A stretch of DNA of 64,000 bases from Gigantopelta aegis (lineage: Eukaryota; Mollusca; Gastropoda; Neomphalida; Peltospiridae): assembly GCF_016097555.1 (NCBI RefSeq), contig NC_054708.1, forward strand, positions 23,798,834 through 23,862,833, in the 5' to 3' direction. This document shows positions 20,640-30,372 of this stretch, one piece after another. Every line of letters begins with the position of its first letter. The first letter of the stretch is position 1. The position numbers and the translations under genes are program-made. The notes beneath the pieces were generated by a model. That model saw nothing but the letters and a program-made list of their open reading frames with translations, had not been told where the DNA came from and did not search any database.

Positions 20640-21300
20640 AAACCCAACCAAATAAACAAGTATTTTGAGTTATCTCCTAAATTCAAGGGCCATAACTCTT
20701 TAAAAACAAATTGGAAGAAGGAAGGAAATGTTTTATTTAACGACACACTCAACACATTTTATTTACAGTTATATGGCGTCAGACATATGGTTAAGGACCA
20801 CACAGATATTGAGGTCGGAAACCCGCTGTCGCCACTTCGTGGGCTACTCTTTTCGATTAGCAGCAAGGGATCTTTTATATGCACCATCCCACAGACAGGA
20901 TAGTACATACCACGGTCTCTGTTACACCAGTTGTGGAGCACTCGCTGGAACGATATAGCCCAATGGGTCCACCGACGGGGATCGATCCTAGACCGACCGC
21001 GCATCAAGCGAACGCTTTACCACTGGGCTACGTCCCTCCCCAAACAAATTGGTACATCATCATAAAAGTTGAACTTTATCTGTAACAGTACATCATAAAA
21101 CTATACACAAAATTTCAATTCAATATCTTAAGGCCTTTTGAAAAAACCCATCCGGAAAACTATATGTGGGACTGACGGACGGACAGGCAAACAAAGAGAC
21201 AGACAGGCAGACATACAGATAGACAGACATACAGACAGACCGACATACAAACGGTCGGCCAGACAGAAGGGCGGAGATAAAACCTATATAGTCCCCTCCG
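20640..21300 (-). repeat. Dispersed repeat (CATATAGTTTTCCGGATG family), minus copy, split by a SINE
   Basis: Minus-strand partner of 19040-19345: CATCCGGAAAACTATATG at about 21150, TTCAATATCTTAAGG, and TATCTCCTAAATTCAAGGGC at about 20671. A SINE-A (20715-21041) lies inside it. The 21166-21275 part is a degenerate GACA/GACAGACATACA tract. Confidence 0.65.
20715..21041 (-). repeat. SINE-A with T1 tail, complete, with target duplication
   Basis: Full length on the minus strand: head GGGACGTAGCCCAGTGGTAAAG with B box GGATCGATCCCC, shared core and T1 tail ending in TTCCTTC-type repeats. Flanking direct repeats AAACAAATTGG lie at 20704-20714 and 21042-21052. The match to the consensus is close, so it is young. 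Confidence 0.95.
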
Positions 21301-22729
21301 ATTAAAATAACTGGATTATTCGCTATTTTTATATGGAATAACTTTTTTTTTGTGTGAGCAGCTGTACAGTTTAATCTCATTAGTAAGGCGGCGTTTGATA
21401 GAGCATGCAGTTCGTGATCATAACCGACCCAGACAATCAGATTATAGGCCCACATAGAATTATGTTGTATTGATGGAAAATAATCGTGAGCTATATGTGT
21501 ACGTATCTCCGAATAATTCAATTTTGTCAAATATTGAAACATTTTTTTTAAAGGCACCATATCGGATATACATCAATATTTAAGTATAGAAGGATATACT
21601 AGATCGTCCGTAACACGTTTTTTGTTTGTTTAAAAAAAAAAAATATATATATATTTTTAGTGTTTTGTTGTCGTATTGTTTTTCTTGTTTCATAGGGTGT
21701 GTGCATACACATAGCCTCCAGTCTCACCTCTTTTTTTTCCCGACCACCTTTTATATCTGTCCGTCATAGAATGTTGGTGGCCCTAGGCGTAAGTGCAGGG
21801 GTGGTGGTGGAGGTAGACCCCCTTCCTCGCCCCAAGCGAATTTTCATTTTTCAATGTATTTCCGGGGGACCATGAGTAGTAGGTGCGTCACTCCAATTAG
21901 CGCACCTACTTCGTCCTTGCCACAATCTACACCCACTGCACAATTTTCTGCACACGTTCCTTGGCCACCAATTTAAAATCCTGCCTATGCCAACAGTTAT
22001 GCTTCGTTGCATGTAATTAATAATTTCATTCTTAATTAAATATAGAACGTATACAAATAAACTTTGGGACTTTATGACGACCCACTAATCTATGATACAA
22101 ACGATTTATTGAGTTAGAGCACTTGAGACGGGCTCTGTTGAACACACGAATTGAGTAAATCTGCGTTTTACACTAATCAAAGATATTAAATTCTAGAAAG
22201 GCGAAAGAGTGTCTTTAAAAAGAGACCCACTAAACACGTGAATCTAGTTAGCCTCGACATTTCATTTTCGTTTTGTGTCTTTCGTGAACGCAGTTTTACA
22301 GAATATCAATAACACGAGATTGCATTCTTCCATCACTTGATCAGAAAAAGACAGAGTAATCATTTTGCCCATAAATTGCACGCTGTAAAGGTGGAGGTCG
22401 ATATATATGTTTTGACTTTTCATGTTACCGCAAGCGGGAGGTTAAATGCCGAATATTGCTTCTCTATATTATTTCTTTCCGAGACCAAAGTTGCAAAAAC
22501 AGATCAAGGGCACAAAATATATTTTTTTTTATGTAAGAAAATATGAAATCACATATCCCAGAACAGTTATACATAGTGCATGTTAGTATACTTTAAAATA
22601 TTGTAGATACTTTATTTTTTGCACCCACTCCCTAAAAAAATATCCTGCATCCGCCTCTTTATCACATAACTGTGTTTCAACATCTTCCAATAGTCCATTA
22701 ATCGTGTTTTTTGATACATACTAAAATTT
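21301..22729. other. No gene seen
   Basis: Mixed sequence without SINEs. It has a TA-rich patch near 21640, C-rich stretches near 21800-21850, and a GCATCCGCCTC scrap near 22645 that resembles a hAT MITE end. No exon pattern is convincing. Confidence 0.4.
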
Positions 22730-22975
22730 AAAGTTTGTTTTGCTTAATGACACCATTGATTTATTAATAATCGGCTATTGGATGTCAAACATTTGGTAAT
22801 TTTGTCGTCATTAGCAGCAAGGAACCTTTTATATGTACCATCCCACAGGCAGCATGACACATACCACGGCATTTGATATACCAGTCACGGTGCACTGGCT
22901 GGAACAAGAAATAGCCCAGTGGGCCCACCGACGGGGATTGATCCTAGACCGACCGCTACGTCCTACTCCTTCAGT
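22730..22975 (-). repeat. SINE-A with T2 tail, internally deleted
   Basis: On the minus strand the head is short (GTAGCGGTCGGTCTAGGATC with the A-box part missing). The core and T2 tail follow. Confidence 0.9.
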
Positions 22976-23132
22976 ACATTACTATTATATTTGCTGGTCC
23001 TCTGCCACTCGTTCAGTACATAAAGCATTAGGCCTATACTCTCTATCCTTTGGTGGCAGTCGAAACAACTGGACTGTGTCAAAAAAGCATGCTTAAAACA
23101 TAGGTTAATACAGACCTACATATTATACAGAT

Positions 23133-23278
<146 letters not shown>

Positions 23279-23499
23279 AACAACACACTAAACAAAGAAA
23301 AACGACGGAGACAAGAATATTTTGTTTTAATAAAATGCATGTAGACATCTAGACCTAGACCTACAAATGAAATGGAAATACATGTGTAATTCAAATTGCT
23401 TTATAATGATACATCCTGCATGTACTGTTTGTATTGACTCTTGTGGCTTAGTCATTATGGGTTTCCATACATGTAGGCTTATAGCAAACCATATAAAAT

Positions 23500-23665
23500 C
23501 AGGCCCGTAGGAACGATATCTAAAGTGGGGCGAGGGGCACAATATCTAGTGAGGGAGTGGGGGCACAACCTTCAGTGGGTGGCACAAGCCAGATTTTCAA
23601 CCTTATTTATATAGAGAATGTCAAAACACATACATTTTCTTCCTCGAATGGGGGCAAATACACGC

Positions 23666-23701
<36 letters not shown>

Positions 23702-23720
23702 CGGTTGCCAAATATTTTTT
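23500..23720 (+). mobile_element. MITE fragment (CAGGCCCGTAGGAACGATAT end) with poly-C
   Basis: The left end matches the inverse of the right end at about 25660-25682. GGGGCACAA motifs and a C30 run (23665-23694) follow. No right end is visible. Confidence 0.45.
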
Positions 23721-23857
23721 ACTGTGCTGTACTTGTTTTGGACAAGATATGACCACGAGGCACTCCAATAAGTGTCGCCGAACCATTAATTCTAATTTCC
23801 GAGTGGGTGGGGTGAGCAAAGAGATAAAAGGGCTCTCTCAGTAAACTTTTATGGGCT

Positions 23858-24660
23858 TTTAAAGCCGCACACCCTAGTTCCATCCAGCGAAAATAAATTA
23901 TAATTTGATTAATCTACAAACCTGTAACACACTTAGATCACGTTTTTATCAAATGGAGTGAAAAAGCAGGTTTTATATCGATAAATACCATGGGAATCCC
24001 CATGTCCCAATTGCTTGAAATAATTTTGAAAGTTAGTATTCTGATGTCACCGGTAGATGTCGCTCGAAGCACAACAATGCCTACGTCACGACAAATTTCA
24101 CACTTGGGGTGCGTTCGTTTCACCTCTCCTGGACATGTTCCAACTGTTCTGTCCTGGTTGTACCCCCTCTCCAGATATCGTAAGACTTAGCAAAATTATT
24201 GGTTTTAAGGGTTTGTAACATTTTGTATTGAGACACTTACTTGTCTGAACTTTATTGTTACTGAAAATGTTCACAAACTGTGAAGAAACATCTCACAAAT
24301 GAACAACAACAAATCGGATGTTGATTGTGCGAACCGTGCACGAGAAAACAAACCGAACCAAAATGATAACGGTCACGTGATATACCAACGTCTGTGACAT
24401 TGAAATAGAAATATCCCATCTAAAAATAGATTGGACCTCGCTTGCTTAACGGTTTTTTCTCGACAACACGTCTTGTGAAAAAATGCAAAAAATGCATCTC
24501 GTGGTTTTACCAAAAAGCACTTCAGGTGAATGGAAATGTGTATTCTAAATAATAAAATGTAAGTAAAGTGCAATTTTATTTGTGAAAAATGGGGTTTAAT
24601 AGCGAAAAACAACGCCGTAATGGTTAACAAATAAACGTAACTAGGGTGTGTCCCTTTAAA
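23858..24660. mobile_element. Non-autonomous element with TTTAAA boundaries, about 800 bp
   Basis: The left end TTTAAAGCCGCACACCCTAG pairs with the right end CTAGGGTGTGTCCCTTTAAA. TTAA inside the boundary suggests a TTAA-targeting parent such as piggyBac, by inference. The interior has no long ORF. A shorter relative lies at 55747-55966. Confidence 0.75.
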
Positions 24661-24714
24661 GGTCTTATCACAAAGGACTTAGTATCGTGTCTTAAATTTA
24701 CGCAAGTAGATATA

Positions 24715-25034
24715 AAGTTAAAGTTTGTTTTGTTTAATGGCACCACTAAAGAGATTTATTAATTATCGACTATTGGATATCAAACATTTGGAAATTCAGA
24801 CATGGGCCTATAGTTTTAGAGAGGAAACCCGCTACATTGTTTGCATTAGTACTAAGGGATCTTTTATATGCACTATCCCACAAACAGAACATACCACGGC
24901 CTTTGATATACCAGTCGTGATGTACGGGCTGGAACGAAAAATGGCCCAATGGACCCACTGACGGAGATCGATCCTTGACCGACCGCGCACCAGGCGCAGG
25001 CGTGCGCTTGTCGACTGGGCTACGTCCCGCCCCC
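24715..25034 (-). repeat. SINE-A with T2 tail, complete
   Basis: Minus strand: GGGGGCGGGACGTAGCCCAG head with an altered A box (CGACAAGCGCACG), B box GGATCGATCTCC, core, and T2 tail ending GTTTAACTTT-like. Confidence 0.92.
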
Positions 25035-25083
25035 AATGCCTACGTCAGAGTGATTCAGTTTCAAAATAATTTACGGATTTCAT

Positions 25084-25484
25084 TTATCATGCCCGTAGGC
25101 CATCGGTTTACAGGCTGGTAGGTACTGGGTTCGGATCCCAGTCGAGGCATGGGATTTTTAATCGAGATACCGACTCCAAACCCTGAGTGAGTGCTCCGCA
25201 AGGCTCAATGGGTAGGTGTAAACCACTTGCACCGACCAGTGATCCATAACTGGTTCAACAAAGGCCATGGTTTGTGCTATCCTGCCTGTGGGAAGCGCAA
25301 ATAAAAGATCCCTTGCTGCCTGTCGTAAAAAGAGTAGCCTATGTGGCGACAGCGGGTTTCCTCTAAAAACAGTGTCAGAATGACCATATGTTTGACGTCC
25401 AATAGCCGATGATAAGATAAAAAATCAATGTGCTCTAGCGGCGTCGTTAAATAAAACAAACTTTACTTTTATCATGCCCGTAGG
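25084..25484 (+). repeat. SINE-B with hybrid T1/T2 tail and 16-bp target duplication
   Basis: Body from GCCATCGGTTTACAGGCTGG with B box GGGTTCGGATCCC. The core reads CAAATAAAAGATCCCTTGCTGC. The tail starts as T1 (GTGGCGACAGCGGG) and ends as T2 (CCAATAGCCGATGAT, GTCGTTAAATAAAACAAAC). The direct repeat TTATCATGCCCGTAGG lies at 25084-25099 and 25469-25484, perfect over 16 bp. The first bases of the tRNA head are absent. It inserted into the end of a GCCCGTAGGAA MITE. Confidence 0.93.
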
Positions 25485-25683
25485 AAACGGGGGGGGAAGG
25501 GTCTGTAACCCCCCCCCCACACACACACACACACACACAGTGGCACACATACTTTAGCACAAAACTCTGAAGGTTTTTTTTTGCCATCGGAAAGTGCCTT
25601 GTGCCCCCAGTAGAGTACCACCTCCCCCACTAGAGCCAGTTGTACTCTTCATCCTAATTTAATATCGTTCTTACGGGCCTGTT
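25471..25683. mobile_element. MITE with GCCCGTARGAA ends, host of the SINE-B
   Basis: ATGCCCGTAGGAAACGG on the left and CGTTCTTACGGGCCTG on the right are inverted. Inside are C and CA runs (25508-25540). Its left end is repeated at 25084 because of the SINE target duplication. Confidence 0.45.
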
Positions 25684-25689
25684 CATTGC

Positions 25690-26600
25690 GGGTACGGGGG
25701 TGGGGCGCCGGGTAACAAAAAAATATGTTCAATTCACGCGATTCCCCAATACTAACTAACCGCCCTCCTCTTCCTCCGCCCCATTTCTAGCCCTGGTCAA
25801 AGTAAAAGTATGCTTGGAATGCCCATGGCTCTGACTGAAAATACAAACAAACAGCTAGTAAACTTGGTTTATATTTGTTTGCGGTACTAATGTTTTGAGT
25901 AAAGTTTATCTCCCTTTGGTAAGCAATATTTTGTCATTCTACTGGAACGCTGTGAATTTAGGATCCAGCTCTGTGTTGTGCGCATCCCACTCCGCGCATG
26001 TGGACCATTCCCAGCAAAAACCCGGCGTCGCTTAGAGAGTTAACCTGACCCGATCCTTTTAATTTTACTCACTTACTTGTTCAGGTAAGTGCCATTTTAA
26101 GTTCTATTTTGCATAATCATGTTAGAGCACAGCACACGAGATGTCCGCATCAGTATTTAAAACAATACCGGTGTATAAACACTTACTTTCGGTTATTCGA
26201 CAGCCGGTGCCCATGTTTGGGTAAGCCAAACGGGTTTCCGTGTCACTTTTACCGTAAACAATCGAGGCGTCATGTTTCAACGGAGTTACTTTCTGTTCGT
26301 TATGTTGCAATCAAGGTAATATACAAGACTGAAGCAGTGATGGTTAATGACTCGTGACTGGTATTATTGTTGTTATGTACTTTTAAAATTGTAATAATAT
26401 TTTATCATTTCCAAGGCAGGTGCGAAAATATAATTAAATGTCGGAAGGTGTGGCGGGGTGGGGCTGGGGGGGGGGGGGAGTAAGGTAGGTTGTGATGGTG
26501 TTTCAGTTCTCATATTAGCATGTGAGATATACATAATAATTATCGAAATATAGCTAACTGAACAAGAAGTAACATTATATCTGACCATAATTTTATTTTA
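25690..26600 (+). promoter_or_regulatory. SINE-free, CpG-richer stretch with a perfect splice donor; possible 5' exon
   Basis: Bases 25960-26060 carry more CpG than their surroundings (GTGCGCATCC, TCCGCGCATG, CCCGGCGTCGC). CAG|GTAAGT, an ideal donor, follows at 26082-26090. This could be a transcription start and non-coding first exon of a plus-strand gene. There is no TATA box I would trust and no coding support. A G-rich run lies at 26450-26480. Confidence 0.25.
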
Positions 26601-26820
26601 GATCCAGTTGGTAGAGGGCTTGCCTACAGTCCTTGCATTGTAGGATTGAACCCCCTCAGTAGACCCATTTTCTGATTGTTTTTCCTGTCCCAACCAGTGC
26701 ACCACGACTGGTATATCAAAGACTTGTTAATACTGTCCTGTCAGTGGGGAAGTTTATTTTGTTTAATGACACCACTGGATTAATTAATCATCGGCTATTT
26801 GAAGCCAAAATAATGGTGCA
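26601..26820. repeat. SINE-D head and core (plus) joined to a T2 tail (minus)
   Basis: 26601-26750 reads forward as a D-type head (GATCCAGTTGGTAGAGGG, GGATTGAACC) and core (CCAGTGCACCACGACTGG). At 26751 it switches to a minus-strand T2 tail (TTTATTTTGTTTAATGACACC, ATCATCGGCTATT). This is more likely two insertions meeting than one rearranged copy. Confidence 0.75.
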
Positions 26821-27160
26821 AGAATATCCTGTCATTGACCTCAGTTGACAGTTTAACTAGAGGTTTGAAGGTGGGAGTAATTTGAGTAAACCTCTCGCCT
26901 ATAAAAACATCTGATATGTGTAGACAAGGGCATGTTATGCTTCAGTGATTATTAAGTAGTTAACTTTTTAAGGAATGTTTGCGATGACAGACCTATGTAG
27001 AAGGTACTACAAGTCATCAGATTTTGGACCAGTTATATATTATGTGCAGCGTCGGTTGTATGGATGAGATTGATTTGGTTATTTCTGGTCCGGACTTAGT
27101 CACTGGCAAAGACAGAAACTATGCCTGGGATGGACAAATAGGTAACCTGACCTCACCTTA
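26821..27160. other. No feature seen
   Basis: Sequence between repeats without exon or mobile-element signs that I can see. Confidence 0.35.
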
Positions 27161-27169
27161 AAAAAACAG

Positions 27170-27350
27170 AGGGATGTGATTAATTAATCCCCTAACTTAG
27201 ATTATGGGGAGCCATTTAAGATAACACTATGTTGATACCTTAAGTAACATACTAAGGGAACTAAAAACATTACTTTCCTTGAACTAGTCTCAGGGGAGTG
27301 TGAGTGATGGCTCCCCTTATATGTCTAGGTCTTGGCACCTTAAGTGGATG
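27170..27350 (+). repeat. Dispersed repeat (GTGATTAATT ... GATTATGGGGAGCCATTTAAG family)
   Basis: GATGTGATTAATTAATCCCC, AGATTATGGGGAGCCATTTA and later CCTTGAACTAGTCTCAGGGGAGTG recur at 57715-57790 plus 58436-58520 (there split by SINEs). The first part also occurs at 5806-5855. It is probably a MITE, but its ends are not defined. Confidence 0.6.
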
Positions 27351-27389
27351 TGTATGTAGGTATACATGTAAATAATGTACAGGCGCATG

Positions 27390-27922
27390 CAATCTAATTA
27401 AAATTAGCTCCCCTATTACATGTGGATCTAAAGACAGCCAGTTGGAGCTCATGTCCACCAATCAAAACCTTACTTGCAGAATCCTGCCAGTGATTTAAAA
27501 CTAACAACACTGCGTAGTCCCCAATGTCCAGGTAATATTTCGTCTGTAAATAATAATTTAAATATTGACCAATCACACTTCGCCTTTTATAACGTTATTT
27601 GGGAGCATACAAATTCTAAAAATATCGGGCGAGTCTATTTTAGTGGCCGCAGTACAGCGAACCATATCAATACGTACGGGGTGGGTTATCAGTCTTCAGT
27701 TTTACATTACAAATTATTTATTTTATAAAATAAAACATGTTTTAAGGCATTCGTAATTCACACAAAACATGTCGTATACCCTCAGGATAATTCGGAATGT
27801 TTTCAAATTATTTTTAAATCACTGGCAGGATTCTGCAAGTAAGGTTTTGATTGGTGGACATGAGCTCCAACTGGCTGTCTTTAGATCCACATGTAATAGT
27901 GGAGCTAATTTTAATTAGATTG
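27390..27922. mobile_element. Mutator-like MITE, 533 bp, 9-bp target duplication
   Basis: Terminal inverted repeats of about 109 bp (CAATCTAATTAAAATTAGCT...) differ at one visible position. The flanks carry the 9-bp direct repeat AGGCGCATG at 27381-27389 and 27923-27931. Long arms plus a 9-bp duplication are the signature of MuDR/MULE elements. The 315-bp interior has no coding potential. Near-identical arms imply a recent insertion or strong arm correction. Confidence 0.9.
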
Positions 27923-27931
27923 AGGCGCATG

Positions 27932-28119
27932 TACCTTCCTACCTTACCTGTGGTTAGAAAAACTGGTGATTTAGTGGTTCAAGTTTTCGGCCTTAAAACT
28001 GGTGGACAGATTTTAAGGCCACTACACTAATGTCGTTCCCACTTATAAACATTAGTCCATGCTTGATTCTTTAGTGGATATAACTATTATAAGCTTGATA
28101 ATAAATTTAAAATGAAAGA

Positions 28120-28153
<34 letters not shown>

Positions 28154-28284
28154 ACAGTATCCTTTAAAAACAGATAAAACAAAAACACAAAGTATCTATT
28201 GATGGGATTTGAACCAACTGCACCACAGAATATTCTTTATTTGTTTGTATGTATTTGTATACAAAAATCAACATCTGGATTGTT
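27932..28284. other. No gene seen; G32 run
   Basis: Holds a poly-G run of 32 bases at 28121-28152, the longest homopolymer in the window. The remainder is AT-rich and unrecognised. Confidence 0.6.
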
Positions 28285-28875
28285 TCACCTTGGATTAATG
28301 GATTATGCCGCTGACCTTGGGCTACTGTACTGAAATGCCACCATTGATGAAAGTTGGTGACCTTGAAACTCCTTCTCCATGATGGCAGTCAACACTGAAT
28401 TGATCAGCTATGTTCAGTGTACCAGTGGATAATCAACATGCATGGTGGTAACATTGCAGTTTTAAACAATCTACAAAATAGTGATCTGGATTAATCTTCT
28501 ATGATGTTGACCTTGAATTAATGTCCAGACTATGCTTTGACTATTCAAAATGATAGTGACCTTGAATAATCCTCTATAGGAGATGGTGACTAGTTAATGG
28601 ATTAATTACAACACAACCATTCTAAAAAACTATGATCTTTATTAATTGCCAGTGATGCATAAATTAATTAATGGAATTCAATTTATGCAATTATATTTAA
28701 TAATTAATGGTGTTTCTACAATGTGACCTTGAATATTCATCTTCTTTGGTGATGATCTTGGATTAATGATCAACAAACTACTAATGTTAGTGACCTTGAA
28801 CAATCATCCCCCATACTGGTAGCTTTGGATTAACAGATTGTACATGTATGTATACTAGTGACCTTGAGTAACCGT
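28285..28875 (+). repeat. Decayed minisatellite rich in GTGACCTTGA
   Basis: Two alternating motifs recur: GTGACCTTGAAYAATC (at about 28357, 28505, 28556, 28723, 28790, 28859) and GATCTTGGATTAATG-like (28286, 28481, 28631, 28752, 28819). Where the order is intact, spacing within each series is 67-69 bp, which points to an old tandem array. TCAAGGTCA, the inverse of TGACCTTGA, is the classic monomer site of the SF1/ERR class of nuclear receptors, so the array could bind such factors. That is inference. Confidence 0.7.
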
Positions 28876-28925
28876 CAGACATGGGTTGTTGGACTGTACA
28901 CTGTGTAATAAATCATCCATTATGA

Positions 28926-29150
28926 CTTGTGTAACAAAAGTTGTGGTGTGTAATATCCTGTCTATGGGATGGTCATATATAATTTAAGATCTGTGCTGCC
29001 AAAAAAAGAGAAAAGAATAGCCTTTGTTGTGGTGGCAGCAGGTTTTCTCTCATGATCTGTGTGATCCTTAACCACATATGTTCATGTAAGGTATCTAATT
29101 AAAAATGTGTTGAGTGCATTGTTAAATAAAAAATTTCCTCTTTCCTCCGT
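28926..29150 (+). repeat. Old SINE core with T1 tail, head missing
   Basis: A diverged core (GTAACAAAAGTTGTGGTG, CCTGTCTATGGGATGGT) and T1 tail (GTGTTGAGTGCATTGTTAAAT, TTTCCTCTTTCC). Confidence 0.8.
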
Positions 29151-29576
29151 GATGATAGCCATACATATAGATATATTAATCAGAGCCCTTTGAACAGTCA
29201 TGTTGTACACACATGGTATATACGTGTGTATGGTTTTTGTATGTTCATCACTGACATCGGTGTAAAATCATTGCAAACTTACAACTCTCCATAATGGAAA
29301 ACCTGGATCAATAGTCTACAGATCATTCATTTTGACCTAACAGTTTGCAAACTGCTTCATATGTGCATAAAATGTGTACTAGTCTAATCAGGTGCGTGCA
29401 CAGAAATTTTATTTAGCAGGGATGGATGTCTAGACTAACTGCTAAAGCTTATGGGGGAGGGGGGGGGGGGGATTAGTCATGCTACCAGTGAAGATGTATT
29501 GTGAATAAAAGACGATGTACTTGAGCAGCCCTCCCCCGGCACATGTGTCTGGAAATACAGCATTACATGTATTATT
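29151..29576. other. No gene seen
   Basis: AT-rich sequence with a G-rich run at 29454-29471. No exon or element is recognised. Confidence 0.35.
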
Positions 29577-29745
29577 TGGGCAGGATTTAGCTCAGTTGGT
29601 TGAGTGCTCGCGTGAGATGTTTGTGTTGTAGGATAAAACGACCTCAGTGGATCCATTCAGCTGATTGTTTTTTTTCTCTCGTTCAACCAGTGCACCACAA
29701 CTGGACAAAGGCCGTGGTATGTGCTTGCCTGTCTGTGGGGAAAAA
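29577..29745 (+). repeat. SINE-D, 3' truncated
   Basis: Head GGGCAGGATTTAGCTCAGTTGG with the B-box region altered (GGATAAAACGACC), then CAGCTGATTG, T-run, CCAGTGCACCACAACTGG and CTGTCTGTGGGG. It stops before the GATCCC motif. Confidence 0.85.
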
Positions 29746-30372
29746 AGAGAAAATTTTGTGATATTCCACCTCCCCGCACCTGCTCCTGGGTTGGATTACA
29801 CTATTAAGTATATATGCTATTCAGGTACTCCTGAATAAGAAGTGAAGGAAATGTGTCGTCGTCAGAAATTTGAAACTTCTCTGTCACATAATAAAATAGC
29901 TGTTTTCATTTAGATGCTTATGTTATGGTTCGCTGACTTGTCTTCAGTGGCATGCACGTATAATGTTGTTGACCTACATGTAGCTCTAATTCAGTTTTTG
30001 TATCTTTATGAATTGAAAAGGTGAGATACAGCTATTAAGTGACGGTGGTGGAAACATTAACTTTTGCATTAAAGTTTAACATTAGTTTTTTTTTTTTTAC
30101 ATCAGTTTCTCACAAACTATAAGTCTTAGGTCATTGAAACTTGGTTTATAGTTGCACCTAGGGATGTTCATCACAATGCATAAATATTTAGCAAATTATA
30201 CAAGGTTTAAAAATTCTTTTTCATGCTTATTTTTGTAACCATCATTTGATAATAAAGTATTAAAACTGAATGCACAAATAACTAAATTCATCAGTAGCAA
30301 TATGAAGTAGTTTTACAAGTTTAATAAGTCCTTTGGGATAATTAGAAAAATCTTAATTCTGTATTATATATA
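29746..30372. other. No gene seen; left flank of the Tc1 element
   Basis: AT-rich, apparently unique flank up to the TA target at 30371. Confidence 0.4.

Noticed and set aside
20728-21085. Paired plus and minus open frames with TILRxxTRCRH-like and GVDPxxxTHQAN-like peptides, seen again at several loci
   Set aside because: These peptides recur wherever a SINE occurs and are translations of SINE DNA.
26601-26820. Third twin-priming-like SINE
   Set aside because: The order is forward head then inverted tail, which twin priming does not produce; two adjoining insertions are more likely.
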